The notes under the pieces: model-generated
The model's database searches: none
Told to the model about the DNA's origin: nothing
What the model saw: only the letters and a program-made list of their open reading frames with translations
Translations under genes and position numbers: made by a program
Assembly: GCA_015179025.1 (NCBI GenBank)
Contig: WHUX01000083.1
Location: 124,001 to 188,000, forward strand
DNA length: 64,000 bases
Source of the DNA: Terfezia claveryi
Lineage: Eukaryota > Ascomycota > Pezizomycetes > Pezizales > Pezizaceae
Reading direction: 5' to 3'
Shown: piece after piece, positions 10,535-22,102 of the stretch
How positions within the stretch are numbered: position 1 is the stretch's first letter
Layout of the letters: each line of letters starts with the position of its first letter

Positions 10535-12643
10535 TTATTCCTGTAACCATTCATCATACTTGAGGCCGGGCCCGGATCCTTCGTCTTTAATAATGGTCCA
10601 TGGATCATTATTATCCATGAATCCATGCATACTATCGTGATATGCAGGTAGCGAGTGTATATCAATAGCTGAGTCGATAGGGCTGGTACCATACCCTTCG
10701 AAGTTCTCACAAAAGTTCTGCTCTCCACCGGTATTTTGGATCTCTTGGTATGTTGTTCCTTCCATGTCTGTCTGAAAAAGCGGGTCTATGTCAAAGGTGC
10801 CCATCTCGAATCCCTCATCGATATCATCTGTCACTCCGCATTGTGCAGTCTGATTTTCGAAGGCACCAAGTTGACTATTCCCATAATCTTGAACAAGCAA
10901 CAAAGGATCGACTTTCGAGTTTTCCTGCATGGCTTCTTCGAGTCCCTCTTGGCTCCAGCCATAGTCGCCGGTGTACACACCCGACGTCATCCAAGGCTGG
11001 CAAAGAGGAGGATTTGAGGACCGGCCTGGGCCTTGGGTCTTTTGAATTGTCACATCTTCAATTACTGCGTCCCCGTTGGGCACGGGAGTAGCGCGAGAGG
11101 CCTGGACAGTAGTTTGATAATACTGACCAGTCATGTCCGTGCTTCCCATGCAGATGGGTGGCGTTTTCCCAGGATTAGTTGCTGCGAAAGAAGATCGCGA
11201 CGCACCGCCCTCCCCCATGCCAGAGAGGTCGAGATACTTCTTGTTCACGATGATAGGACCTTCTTGAAAGTTCGCGCCTTTGGTTTGCTTCTTCGCGTGC
11301 CGAGGGAGTCTCTTCCTCTTGTCACTGCCGTTTTCAACATACTCGGGGTTATCTCCCGGATCCTCCAGGTCACTTGCTTCGGATTGATCAGCCTCTTTGG
11401 CGCCTTTGCGCTTCCGGGTCGATTGGGACTTGCTCGGGGAGAATTTGTAGCCGGGATGGGCAGCCTGGTGGTTCATACGCTCGATCCTGGCAAGGTCGTT
11501 GTATTTGCAGCGAATATATTCAGGTTCGAGCGGCCAGCTCTCACCACTAACCGCAGAGACAACTTGATGGTTATTTTGAAGGCACCATAATTTGGTCCTC
11601 TCTGCATAGGCAGAACGATACAGCATAAATGAGTTCATGGGCCGTGTGATGTAACCACTTCTCTTGGTTACCTCCTCATGTCTCACAGACTCTGTACGAT
11701 TGACCCAACTATCCATATCCCGTACCGGCAGGTGGTGATAATTTTGGGTCAATTCACTCAGGGGTTGGTGGAGCTTTGGAAGCTTTGGCCTTTCTGCTTT
11801 CTCGGCGGATGCCTTGCGTAGCCTTGGTGCTCTTCGAACTCTTGCAATTGTTTTTCCACTTTCTGGAAACTTTACAACCGTGACCCGCCGGGACCGTTTA
11901 GCGGAGGTTAATGGAACCTCCATCGGTGACGAATGCTCGTCAAGCTGGAGATACTGCTTATATAGTCAACTTCGGTCCATCACTCTCGTTCCCGAATTTC
12001 TACTTACTAGTTGGTTCTTGTCATAGATATTACTCTAAGATACATTAGCAAGAATCTCCATATTGCCACAGGAGTCAACTCACGGTCAGCAGGGATAGCT
12101 CCTCACAGTTTGTGAAATGGCTCATCGGGGTGGGTTGGTTCTAAGCAATGGCAATCAGATTTAACCATACACAATGTGTGGGATGAACATCATACCAATA
12201 TTTTCATTTCTTCTTGCCGATCTGGCTCAGAAGTTGTGTATATTTCCTAAGCTGTTTAGTCTGGATTTAATGGATTAATCAAGGAAGTGGAAACTTACTC
12301 CACCAAATATGGAATTCTTTGCCTGAGCAACGGGGCTCTGTGCTACATAACTTTGGAGTTGATCGAGGGATGATTCCACTTGGGAAGGCAACTGCAGTCC
12401 CTCAAACCTGTTGTCAGATATACCAGAGAAAAAGCCGCCGTTATTCATGTCCTCCGAATCTAGATCTGGTGTGGAGTCTTGATAGTAGGTCTGTCGGTCT
12501 GGGGCATACGGGGAAGGGTCATTGTTCCCGTAACTTAGTTTTGATGACGCTTCTGTCAAACGATGTAAGTTGAATCGATGATATTCGGATTCAGTTGATG
12601 GCATTGAAGGGACGCGGGGCGTGGTTCGAATCATTGCGGCCAT
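10535..12643 (-). CDS. HMG-box transcription factor (MATA_HMG class)
   Basis: Five coding exons join in frame: 12643-12299, 12225-12196, 12140-12084, 12034-12008 and 11953-10535, giving about 625 residues. The start is the first ATG (MAAMIRTTPR). All introns have GT-AG ends. The HMG box lies at about residues 250-325 (GYITRPMNSFMLYRSAYAER, then NNHQVVSAVSGESWPLEP and HPGYKFSPSK). It is followed by a basic KRKG stretch and an acidic, glutamine- and asparagine-containing tail suggestive of a transactivation region. The box resembles the sequence-specific fungal MATA_HMG group rather than HMGB. The neighbours are not the usual mating-locus flanks SLA2 and APN2, so I do not call it a mating-type gene. 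Exons 2-4 are tiny (30, 57 and 27 nt), so the splice choices there deserve RNA support. Confidence 0.82.
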
Positions 12644-15509
12644 ATTGATAGTCACAGCCGCACCTATTCTGCACGGCAATAAGGCGAAACACTCGATTTC
12701 CGGTTTCTAGGGGTGACGGCACAGATATCTCGTTGTCAAAGCGCAGCAAGATCTCAGAAGCTGCTACGGTGGGATTTTCGTGGATTTATGAAGAAATCTG
12801 GTATGCAAGAAACGATACCGGGTAGAGGGTACCCAAATTATGTTCAACAAGCTTAGAGTAGGGGGCCTGCTCTTTGTCGTTGGATGTGGATGGCAATGCG
12901 TGTGCAAGTACCCAACTTGCACATACGTTTATCAGGAAATCTGCGATACTTCTTCAGCTATGGCCACTGAAAATTCTCCAAATTTCTTTCTGAGGATGGT
13001 TCATCCGAACTTTGTGTTACAAGCAAACGCGGAACTGCAGGTGGGTACTGGATTTTATGCCTGGGGAAAAACCGAGAAAATGGACGAACCTGTACAGATG
13101 GTAGCATGCATATACTACCGCTGCGAATATCTACACCGAAGTTGTTAAGATCTGACTTTCGGTGTTTTTGCAGTCCTTCTGTTACGGCGAAATGTGCAAA
13201 CACCCAGGAGAAGCCGTTTCGGTGATCCTTTGTCTTTTTAAGAGTCTGGCCAGTGTTTGGAAGTCTTTGTCTTGATGTACAGGATCACGAACTTGGGACT
13301 AAGTGACAGAGCAGGGCACTATTAAGTACGACAGTGCCAGGAGGAGCTACCAAGTGCCCTAATGTAGAGGCAGCCTGTTTCAAACGATTCGGACGCCTCG
13401 AAAGTATGGGCTCCACATTCTCAACCATCCACCACGATTTAGAGACTGTGGGCGCGAGAACACAAGCTAATAAGGGAATATGAACAGGATGTTAAGAGAG
13501 AGTCCAGTGTGGATTGTTTCATTTTCACACTGGTCGGTATGGGTGCCACAATCCATATGAGGAAGTGACGTGGAGAAGCAAACAGAGCCCTAGTTGCCTC
13601 TGTCACTAGTTGGCGAGAACAGTCCAACTAGCCCGGCGATTATGAATCTGTACATTGGGTCGGTGCTGATATCACAGCTTTCCTACGTTTACTTATCTTC
13701 TACAGCTTTTGCACATCGTGATTTTCATTCACGGGGGGTAGGTGCATCCGGGCCGGGCTCTGCTTCGCGAATCTGTACCTAGCCGACTGCACACATCCTC
13801 TGGATCCCCTATATGTATCTCTGCGGACCCAATGCACAACCGGGAGGTAAACCTTGACGGGAGAGCAGCAGCCTGGATACACAGGGGGAAACTAAACCCA
13901 GAGTACACCAAAACCCTGTTTGCTTTTTCAAAGTCTCACTGCAGGCTGCTACATGCACCTGTTCGTCCCATATTCACCTTTTGCAATCCGTGTAGAGGCG
14001 GGTGTGGCCTGCTACATAGATTGCTATGCATGCTTGGACAGTACCGGTACCGGTACCCAATCAAACGGCCTGCAATGCCGTTGTACGCATCCAGTACCAC
14101 GGCGTTTCGGAAACCAACACGACATCATTACATTCTGAATCACACGCCGAGTAGGAACGGTTGTCCCAGTTCATTGGTGGCGTTTCTTCGATATCCTGTC
14201 ACCTGACAGGATCTGTGGTGTTGTACTTTTCAGCAGCTGCTCTACGGCCGTGAGTTGCAAAAGATGTACGGTAGGTAGCTCGTAACAGGGTAAATTGAGT
14301 GTGGTATGTGTCGCCCAGTAGCAAGCGGCAAACGACAAGTATGATTCTAAATGGGGTTGACATCGTCTTGATACTACACATGTAATGTAAGCAGTTATCT
14401 GGAATAATATCTTTGGTTCGCAAAGAGCTTAATACATAGATATTCTCCCGCATCCGTCGTGATATTGCTAGCATTTTGAGGGTAAATCCATGGCCATCAC
14501 TCAATTAATTCCCACTAGGCTTAGACTAAGCCTATGCCCCAGCCACCGTTCCTACCAGAATTATTTCAGATTCTCAATCAGGAAATGAAAACGAGATCTA
14601 ACCCCAATATCTGGTTGAATACGCGCCGAGGGGGCTAAGTAGTGTGTACTACAGTCCCTACCTACTACCAGTATCTAGTTACTTCTCTTGGGGTTTTGGT
14701 ATGAAGTCAGGAAATCCCAATCAATCCATCAGTGCGATCACAACACAATAAGCTTGTGGTATATCTCAGCATAGTGCATATATATAGTACATCCACAATG
14801 TAAATACATCTCTGACCTCTTTTCGATTGCCTTTACCGATTACCGGTTTATGCAGATCGGAGTACTACTCTAGGAATGTACAGTTAAGTTAGATGATTAC
14901 TTATCCTGTCTGTTCCTGGTCGAAGATCATGCACATAATGCGGAACTCCGAGATTTTCGGAATGCGGGAAACATATGAACAAGGGTCAACCTTTCGCTTA
15001 AGTAATTTGTGGGGCATTTCAATGTTGACATCTGCGGGATCTGCGTGTTGCATACAACATACAGTTCACATATCCTAAGGACCGAAGATGGAGAATATTA
15101 ATTTTCTTTTGGTTTTCTTATCTAGTACGGCACTGCACGATTGGGCCTTGCACATTTCCCGGGCGTGACGGCGGAAAGAGTAGTCTTGCAGGCACGGGAA
15201 AGAGTCCAAACCCAAGTCTAATTACCGGCAAGCACTCCTAACATAACATCGTACAATCCAACTCAACAGACAAGCCCTCCAGTTATGTAACGGTATGCAT
15301 ACAGCTTACTTCAAGCAATAATAAAATTAAAAAAAAAAAAAAAAACTGGAATTCAAGGTAATGTATGTAAGGTTCGTTCGTTCGTAACCGACCTAATCTA
15401 AATGCGGCCGAATGGATGTAAGTTCAAACCTGCAAAAAGGTGTGCTTCATTTTCTCAAGTGGCTCTCGCCCTCTCACATATCCCAATGATTGTTTTGACT
15501 GACTGAGCA
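12644..15509. other. Intergenic region, no gene recognised
   Basis: 2.9 kb between the HMG-box gene and the 3' end of the PHD gene. Open frames at 13742-14206 and 14199-14504 have no recognisable domain, and the first starts at a non-ATG codon. A near-tandem GTACCGGTACC run lies at about 14040. A 19-nt A tract at about 15328-15346 lies in the region downstream of the PHD gene. The 5' part must hold the HMG-box promoter. Confidence 0.6.
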
Positions 15510-18002
15510 TTAGAAAGTCTCATTTGCATGCGATTCTTTGCTGAGTAACAGCCCATATGGCTCCGTATCATTGGCAGGTCGTGTTTGCTCTTGGCTTAGA
15601 GTATTTGTTACGGGGGGCGACTTGTTGGGAAGGGTAGGAGTATCAGGTTGAATCTCCTCCCTGACCCGAGCCTCTCTCAGCTCCTTCGCCTTAGAAGCTT
15701 GTTGCGGGGGTTGGATCTGAGAAAATCTCTCTGTGGATTTCGGGGTCGCATGGTTCACAGGGGGGAGAACACCATCAGCCTCCTGTGGTGGTGGAGCATC
15801 TGTGGTCCCGTTGGCTTGATTCAAGCCATCAGTGGCTGGAGCGTCATGAGCTTGCGCTTGTAGTGGTGGGTGGCCATTAGAAACGGGAAGGTTGGGTGAA
15901 TCAAGCTTATTTGACGAAGGCTGTTCTTGGACATCGTTGGTATTGGGGCTTCTCCTTGGTGATAGAGGAAGTATGTCTGATTTAATTCTGGGGCCAGGGA
16001 CCACCCTGATTGGGGAATCTTCGTAGTGTACCGTTGGTAATTTCAGCTTGATGGTAATCTTTGGACTTATAGATGCCGGTGCCGGTGATTGCGCTACTTC
16101 CGCTGGAGGCAAGCTTACAGGGTGTTCTTCCCGATGCAAACACCTTTCACAGATGAATTCTTTGTTCTCCGTCCCAGGAGAAAGATTCAGACATGCTACA
16201 TGCTGCCAGACCTCACACTTGTCACATGCCACCTGGGGTGTCCCGTCGTCCTGGATGAAAGGTCACAAGTCAGCTAGTGAAAAGCGGGCAATACCTATGA
16301 GCCGTATCCTCACATAGTTATTTCCGTGTACGCCGCAAATACAGTCAAATATCCATCCGTCAGTAGCTCTCGCTTGCTCCTCCTCCAACTTCTTCTTTTC
16401 AAGCTCCTGCTGCCGTGTAGACAGTCGCCCTCCCTGTGCTGTACTGTCGGAGTCATTTCCAGACTCTTTGTTTGGTTCCAGCCTAGTCCGAGAGAGGCGC
16501 CCTTCTCGTTCTCTTATTCGGCGCTCTCTCGCAGCTAATCTTGATTCACGTTCCTATAGGCATGGCTGGTTAGAATGCCTCTCTTATGCTTATAAACTCC
16601 CGAAGAAATATGGCTTACCCTTCCTATCCGCTCTGCTCGCTCAGCTGCTTCCTTCTGGGCTCTGCTTTCCTCTTGACGTTTGCGCTCCGCTTCTGCTTTC
16701 TCCTCCTCCTCCCTCTGGCGAGCTAATTTGGCATCGATACGGCTGGACCTTTTCCGATTCGCTACCGCAGCTTCAATAGCGAGCTGCCGCTGCCTAGCAG
16801 CTTCCTCTCTTTTCTTCTCCTATGATTTCCAGATATGTTAGTCACCTCCTTCCTTCTTGAAATAGGGACTCAGGTACCTCTTCAGCCATATGGAGCACAG
16901 GAAGGACATCATCGATTAGATAAGAGCGCAATGCCCTCTCATTTTGATCCTTGGACTTCTTCCATTTCTCAATGAACTGCTGATATTCCTTAATGGTAGC
17001 ACAGACACAGGTCCACTTCATACTTTCCAGCATGACCTTCTCAGGATCACCTTCAGGTGTCTCTTGCTCGTCATCCCCGAACTGTCCATTAGTGAGTCTC
17101 CGGCGCTTGGAAGGTCGAGCAGCACTTTTCTTTGGGTTTTTTTGAGACTTCGTAGTCGAGGGAACCTTCATTGGTGTTCGCTGATAGAGTCGGTTATCAT
17201 CAAGCAAAAAGTAGGTGTTATCCTGGGAGTCAAATCCACAGGGTTCAACTCGCTGGAGCCCATTTATTAGTACGTACGTTGGGCATAATAACAAAACACC
17301 ATAGAATCACAAACCCATTCTTGCTGCTCCTTATCAGTAGAATCCCCGAGCTTCTCACGCAGTCTGTCTGCATGTATAAGCGACCATTGTGATAATTGGT
17401 GTAATACTTTTACCTATGCTTCTGCGTTAGCTAAGAGTTCCGTTGTAAAACTCACGATTAGACCTTAATACTTTCGTGAGGACAGATAAATCTGCAAAAC
17501 TGACTGGCTCTTCACCGTCACCAAGAGGGTTGACCATAGGTTTCTTTGCTAAATATTGCCGTCTGGTGTAGTCATCAAATTGGTCGTCACTATTACCAAT
17601 GTTGAGATACTTTCGAATCAGCCCGGAGGCCACTCGAATTTGACCGAATGGAACAACGCACACCAAACCCTTATGAGAAGAAACACTGCGAAGCAATGCC
17701 ATTTTGATTTGAGGAATAAAATTATCAGGCGCTGTTCCTAGGAGCTCGGCTTCGAGAGCCTATAGGCGATGCTTTCACATTAGTGACCCCTCTTCCCACA
17801 GCAGGCGGAGAACTGTTCGTCGAACCTCAATGCTCCAATTGTCCGGAATTTTAAGAGCAGCGCCGAAGATAAAAAGGTATTGTCCTAGCGAAGCAAACTC
17901 CCAGCAGTCACGAAGCTGTTGTTGGATAGAAGGACCGTTTCCATTTTGGTGAGGAGAGTCCTCGTTGTGCACCGACTGAGGTCTTTTCCGGCGGGTAACC
18001 AT
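15510..18002 (-). CDS. PHD-finger, WHIM/DDT-type chromatin protein
   Basis: Starts at ATG 18002 (MVTRRKRPQSVHNEDS). The N-terminal part (WEFASLGQYLFIFG, then ALEAELLG and SVSSHKGL) has the arrangement of DDT/WHIM chromatin-remodelling cofactors. A WHIM-like block follows (RVEPCGFDSQDNTYFLLDDN, about 17240-17190). A long charged R/K/E helix comes next (about 16.8-16.4 kb). The PHD finger (WIFDCICG through CDKCEVWQHVACLNLSP to ICERC, about 16.37-16.16 kb) has the C4HC3 ligands. A proline- and serine-rich tail ends at 15510. About six exons; the first joins in frame across GAG|GCT near 17.76 kb. The resemblance is to RSF1/Ioc-type proteins that read H3 tails; the exact ortholog is uncertain. An ACGCGT box lies at 18164-18169, about 160 bp upstream of the ATG. 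Confidence 0.8.
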
Positions 18003-18556
18003 GGTTTGATTGGACTTAAGCTGACCGACCTGCGGGATTGAACAATGAACGAAAATATTAGGTATTAAGATCACCAAAGATAGAGAAGTGGAGTGATTCA
18101 AAGTTATCGAAGGGCAATGAGGGAGAATGTGGTATTGGTCTGTTTAGTGCGCAATGCGGGAAGACGCGTGGAGTCAACTCGCGAAGGCGCTGCGGAAATT
18201 GTTTTTGAGCCTCATTTTGCCTTGGCGCGTAGAGGCTTCAGGGTAACGAGAAACGCAACTGCAATGTTCCTTGGAGACGTGTTTGATTCTACTTCTCAAA
18301 AGATTATAGACCATTAACTCTTTTCCGGGAAATGGCTTTGATTTTAATTATGTGTTGGAGGTCATGGGGGGGTGGGTGTTATGTTAGGATACAAAATGTT
18401 CATGCGTCATTCTATGGAGCAGATACAGTGAATGTATTGCCGATACCATGCAGGCTTATTGGAGTAGGTCGAGGCTACGCTCCCACAGCAAATATGGTAC
18501 CTCGTTACTTGATTAAAAGAATGCATAAAAGACCAAACAAGGCCCGTCACGGTTCA
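18003..18556. other. Intergenic region holding the PHD-gene promoter
   Basis: 554 bp between the PHD gene start and the GPATCH1 stop. Contains ACGCGT at 18164-18169. Nothing else recognised. Confidence 0.5.
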
Positions 18557-20830
18557 TCAATCATCATCACCATCGCCATCATCTCCAAAAATTGCCTTGA
18601 ACACATCGTCCGCGGCCCTCTCACCTTCTAAAGCCTCGTTTGTTTCCAAGTCTACTTGCATAACACTTTCTGCTGCGTTAGGGAGCTCGTAATTTGCGTC
18701 CCCTTTGACTTCTCTCATCATCTCTATGATGTCACCCCGAGGAATTAATTCTTTTGGACCTCTCTGTGGCGGTTGTGGCCGAATGGGTGATTCTCCAAAG
18801 AGTTGTGTGGGTAGTTGCATGGATGAAGACGCGTCAAGGTGAGTTAGCACCCCGGAGCCTGGTTTTATGCCATTCTCATTTTTTAAACCAGATTCGACAT
18901 GCTTAGGTGGTCTGACATTGAATCTTTTGCAAAGGAGCCTCGTTGGCCAGAACTCTTCAATTGTTCGTGTCAGTCCGCCGTACATTCCCATTTTTGCTGC
19001 CTGCTCCGCCGCAGAGAGTTCTTTCTTTTGCGGGCGGTGGATAAGGGTCTCTGGGTTCGTTGAGACTACCCCTTCATCGGTTTTGATCTGTGACATAGCT
19101 GACGTTGAAGAGGTGAATCTACTTGAGATCATACCAGATGCTGGCTTGAATATTCGGGCACAATTTGCAAATTCATTAAGCTCATTGACCCAATCTCCAT
19201 TGGTCATACTTGGCTTCTATAGGGATGTTAGCTTGTTTGAAGCATCGATTAATCTGGTGAGAACTAAATACCCTATCAGGCAAGCCTTCTCGTAATCCAG
19301 CTTGTATTTCCAAAAACTTTCGATATCTTCCCCTCTTCTCAATATCATCAGCATATGGCATGAAACCTCCATCCAAAGCACCCAAAGCCACCGTTTGAGA
19401 CAGCTTGGGTACAAGGCCGGCCGGAGGCGAGGGTGTATATCCCGGGGGCGGTGCTTCGTTTAAAGCCTGGGGAAGGTTTGATTTCCCAGTAGCTGCTGCA
19501 ACTCTCTCTCGAGCCGCTGGAGACATATAATCAAAGACTGACTTTCCAGGGAGCGGCGCCTCTCCCAGAAGAGCTCCCCTTGACCGAAGGTCAAGCGTTA
19601 TATCGGAGCTAGAGGCTCCCTGTGGCAGTTGTGGTGGATTACGACTGTTAGTATCGGCGAGTTGAGGGAGTGTGGGGGTCCAACCCTGCGGGACCTGAGG
19701 TGGTGGATACCATCCGTCTTTAGTCTGTATCGGTTCTGGGGCTATAGTAAAGCCTGGAAGAGGTAACCGCCCATCAAAGCATCTCCTGACATTGGAACTG
19801 GTTTTTGAGGGGCCGATCTTTTTTGATATAAAAACATGTTTTGCAGGAGCCATCAGCTTTGTACAGGGCTTTGTGGTTTTCTTCTTGTCACCACCGATAA
19901 CACGGTTATAGGTAGTTTTTGGTTTAATTTCGTAAATGTCACCGTCATCTTCATCTTCATCATTGAGTACACCAACTCCAAAACCTCCTTTTCGTGCCGA
20001 TGCCCTCTCTACTTTGGCCTCCAATCGTTGGTCCCGAATGGATTCCTGCTTTATGCTACCTATGTATCCCAAACCGCTGTAATTGTCCTTTTTTTCAAGA
20101 GTGATCACTGCTGAGTCCTGTGGCGCAAAGTTATGGATCTTGTCGTGTTCTGTGATTTCTTGGCCAGTCTCGTCATCGAAGATATTAGCCGCCCGTCTGA
20201 CCTTCGGGCCAATGCCTTGTCCATCCTTCCAACCCATCTTTTTCAGCAGCTTCACACCCATCGTCTCTTCTGGCGGGGGTTTAAGTAGGTCCATCACAGT
20301 TAATTTGGCCTTAGAAGGAGGTTCACCGGCAGTCGAGCCCCATCCTGTAAAAAACCTATTGGTTTCTAGGACCTTTTCTTCCGCTACAGCCGCAAGGTCC
20401 TCTTCGTCCATAAAGTCCTCCGGTCGGACCTGGACTGCTTTGGCTCGAGCATCTCGAGATGATTTGAATGCGGATGGTGTCCATCCTATTGAGACGTCGC
20501 TGTTGAGAAACTACTTCGAGCACAATCCTCGCAATTGGGTACGTACGTACCTTCCTTCGACCCTACGGTGTTGAAGTAACTATCTAGAACTGTTAGAGCG
20601 AATAGGCAAGGGAACGGCCAAGGAATACAGAATTACCCAGCACTGAAACCACCGGTGAAGGCGCCATGAAGTCGTTTCCGGCCTCTCTCGTCCGTCGCCT
20701 CCTGCTTCCAAATGGGCACGAAAGAACCATCATCGCGGATGTTTGAGTCAAGCTGGGGCAGGGGTGTGCCATACACCACAAACTCCGCTCTGGGCTCCTT
20801 ATTCTCGTATGTAGTACGGGCGCGCTTCAT
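18557..20830 (-). CDS. GPATCH1: G-patch domain protein, GPATCH1 family
   Basis: Four exons join in frame: 20830-20637, 20579-20551, 20485-19272 and 19216-18557, giving about 698 residues. The start is [10 protein letters not shown], which places the conserved [11 protein letters not shown] block (DUF1604) where the family has it. The N-terminal signature continues with [35 protein letters not shown] and [10 protein letters not shown]. The G-patch itself is [19 protein letters not shown], at about residues 150-175. A later conserved block ([27 protein letters not shown]) lies in the last exon. Family members are associated with late-stage spliceosomes and activate a DEAH helicase through the G-patch. 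An aspartate/glycine-rich acidic tail ends the protein. An in-frame ATG also exists 45 nt upstream, so the N terminus could be slightly longer. Confidence 0.92.
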
Positions 20831-22102
20831 GCTCTCTGAGTTGGTGCGTGTTTGGTTGTAAATGTCTGGACGTTTCAAACACGGTGGAACATTACATATA
20901 AATCACGTGGTGCCAAGCATGCCTGTTTTGGCGACACAACTCCAGAGTTTTTCATTCTACTGGGACCTGAGCCGGCCCAAACGTCTCGATCGAGACTACA
21001 AACGTCAGATAGAATATATTAGAGTATTCACCCCAAACACATCAAACCCCTGATCTCGTGCCCGGCGTCTACGTATGTACAAGTACATACGTACTGTACC
21101 GCTTCATCCTTAGTGCTGGGATATACTTGTATGTATCAGCGGCGATATATGTAGGCTTCTGTTCCAAGAATGAAACGACGACAAAGATTCACATTCCCAT
21201 CCAGTGTTTCATGCATGTCATGGCACCCCAGAAACCACCGAACAATCCGTGGCTTAGCCCTGCCCTCAGTCACCCGGCCTGGAGGCCTTCGGACATTTGT
21301 TACATATCCGTCAAGCTATCCTACTAGCTTACATACCTTTTGATCGGGTATATCAGAGGGGTTGAAGGTTGTATCCGTAGCTGACTCCAATAGGTAGACA
21401 TGCATGCGCCGGTGTGGGCGGGATGGAGAACAAATGAAAGCTGCGCAAGATACGAGCGAGCACCTGAGACCAATTTGATCGGTGCGGTGCGGTGCGGTGC
21501 GTCGTAGGACTGTCCATGGGACTCGGTGACCCATAAACAGGGCTGGACGGTCTAAGTAAACCCTGTTGGGCCCTCTGCCCTCTAGTCAAAAGCAATCTAC
21601 TTAGCTACTTAGCAGCTCGCATCACTCCACTCCCAATCTTCACTTCATCACCATCCCCCTCCTCTCCGACCCCCTCCCTTTCGGCTGCCCTTCCTTGCAA
21701 CTGCTCCGTATTAGGAGTATTCAAAACAACGCACTTCTCCCACGAACATCGTCGTCTGTCCCGTACAGTCGGAGAGCCCTCCCAGCGTTTTCAACTTGGC
21801 GGCGCTGTTGCCTGCTCTGCGGGGCGAGGTGCACTAGAAAAGAAACTTTGTTGCATGTGCAGTGTTTTCCGAGTTATAGCTGCTGTTGGCATCAAGCTCC
21901 CTACTCAGCCGGCCAGTAATCAGCTTCGGAAATCCGAGAAACGAGATTACGACTAAATTACGCTCCCTTCATACCGGCCCGCACCTACCCATACATTCCA
22001 CTGTGGCCCCTTTCCTTGTGTTTGTTTCACGTCGACCGCCAAATTATCATATAGGACACGGCGGAACATAACACGAAGACCCATAATTCTGTGTTGCCAA
22101 AG
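20831..22102. other. Divergent intergenic region between GPATCH1 and KIN1
   Basis: 1.27 kb shared upstream region. It contains GTACATAC-rich palindromic words at about 21060-21110 and a four-fold GGTGC tandem repeat at 21481-21500. A C/T-rich stretch follows at about 21620-21700, common in fungal promoters near the start of transcription. No gene recognised. Confidence 0.6.

Noticed and set aside
11033..11590. 185-codon + strand frame
   Set aside because: Antisense shadow of the HMG-box exon.
10535..12643. Mating-type locus
   Set aside because: An HMG box of the MATA class is present, but SLA2, APN2 or a MAT1-1 partner are not seen, and the box sequence differs from MAT1-2-1 proteins.
13742..14206. 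154-codon + strand open frame
   Set aside because: Begins at GTG, no recognisable domain, unusual composition; treated as chance.
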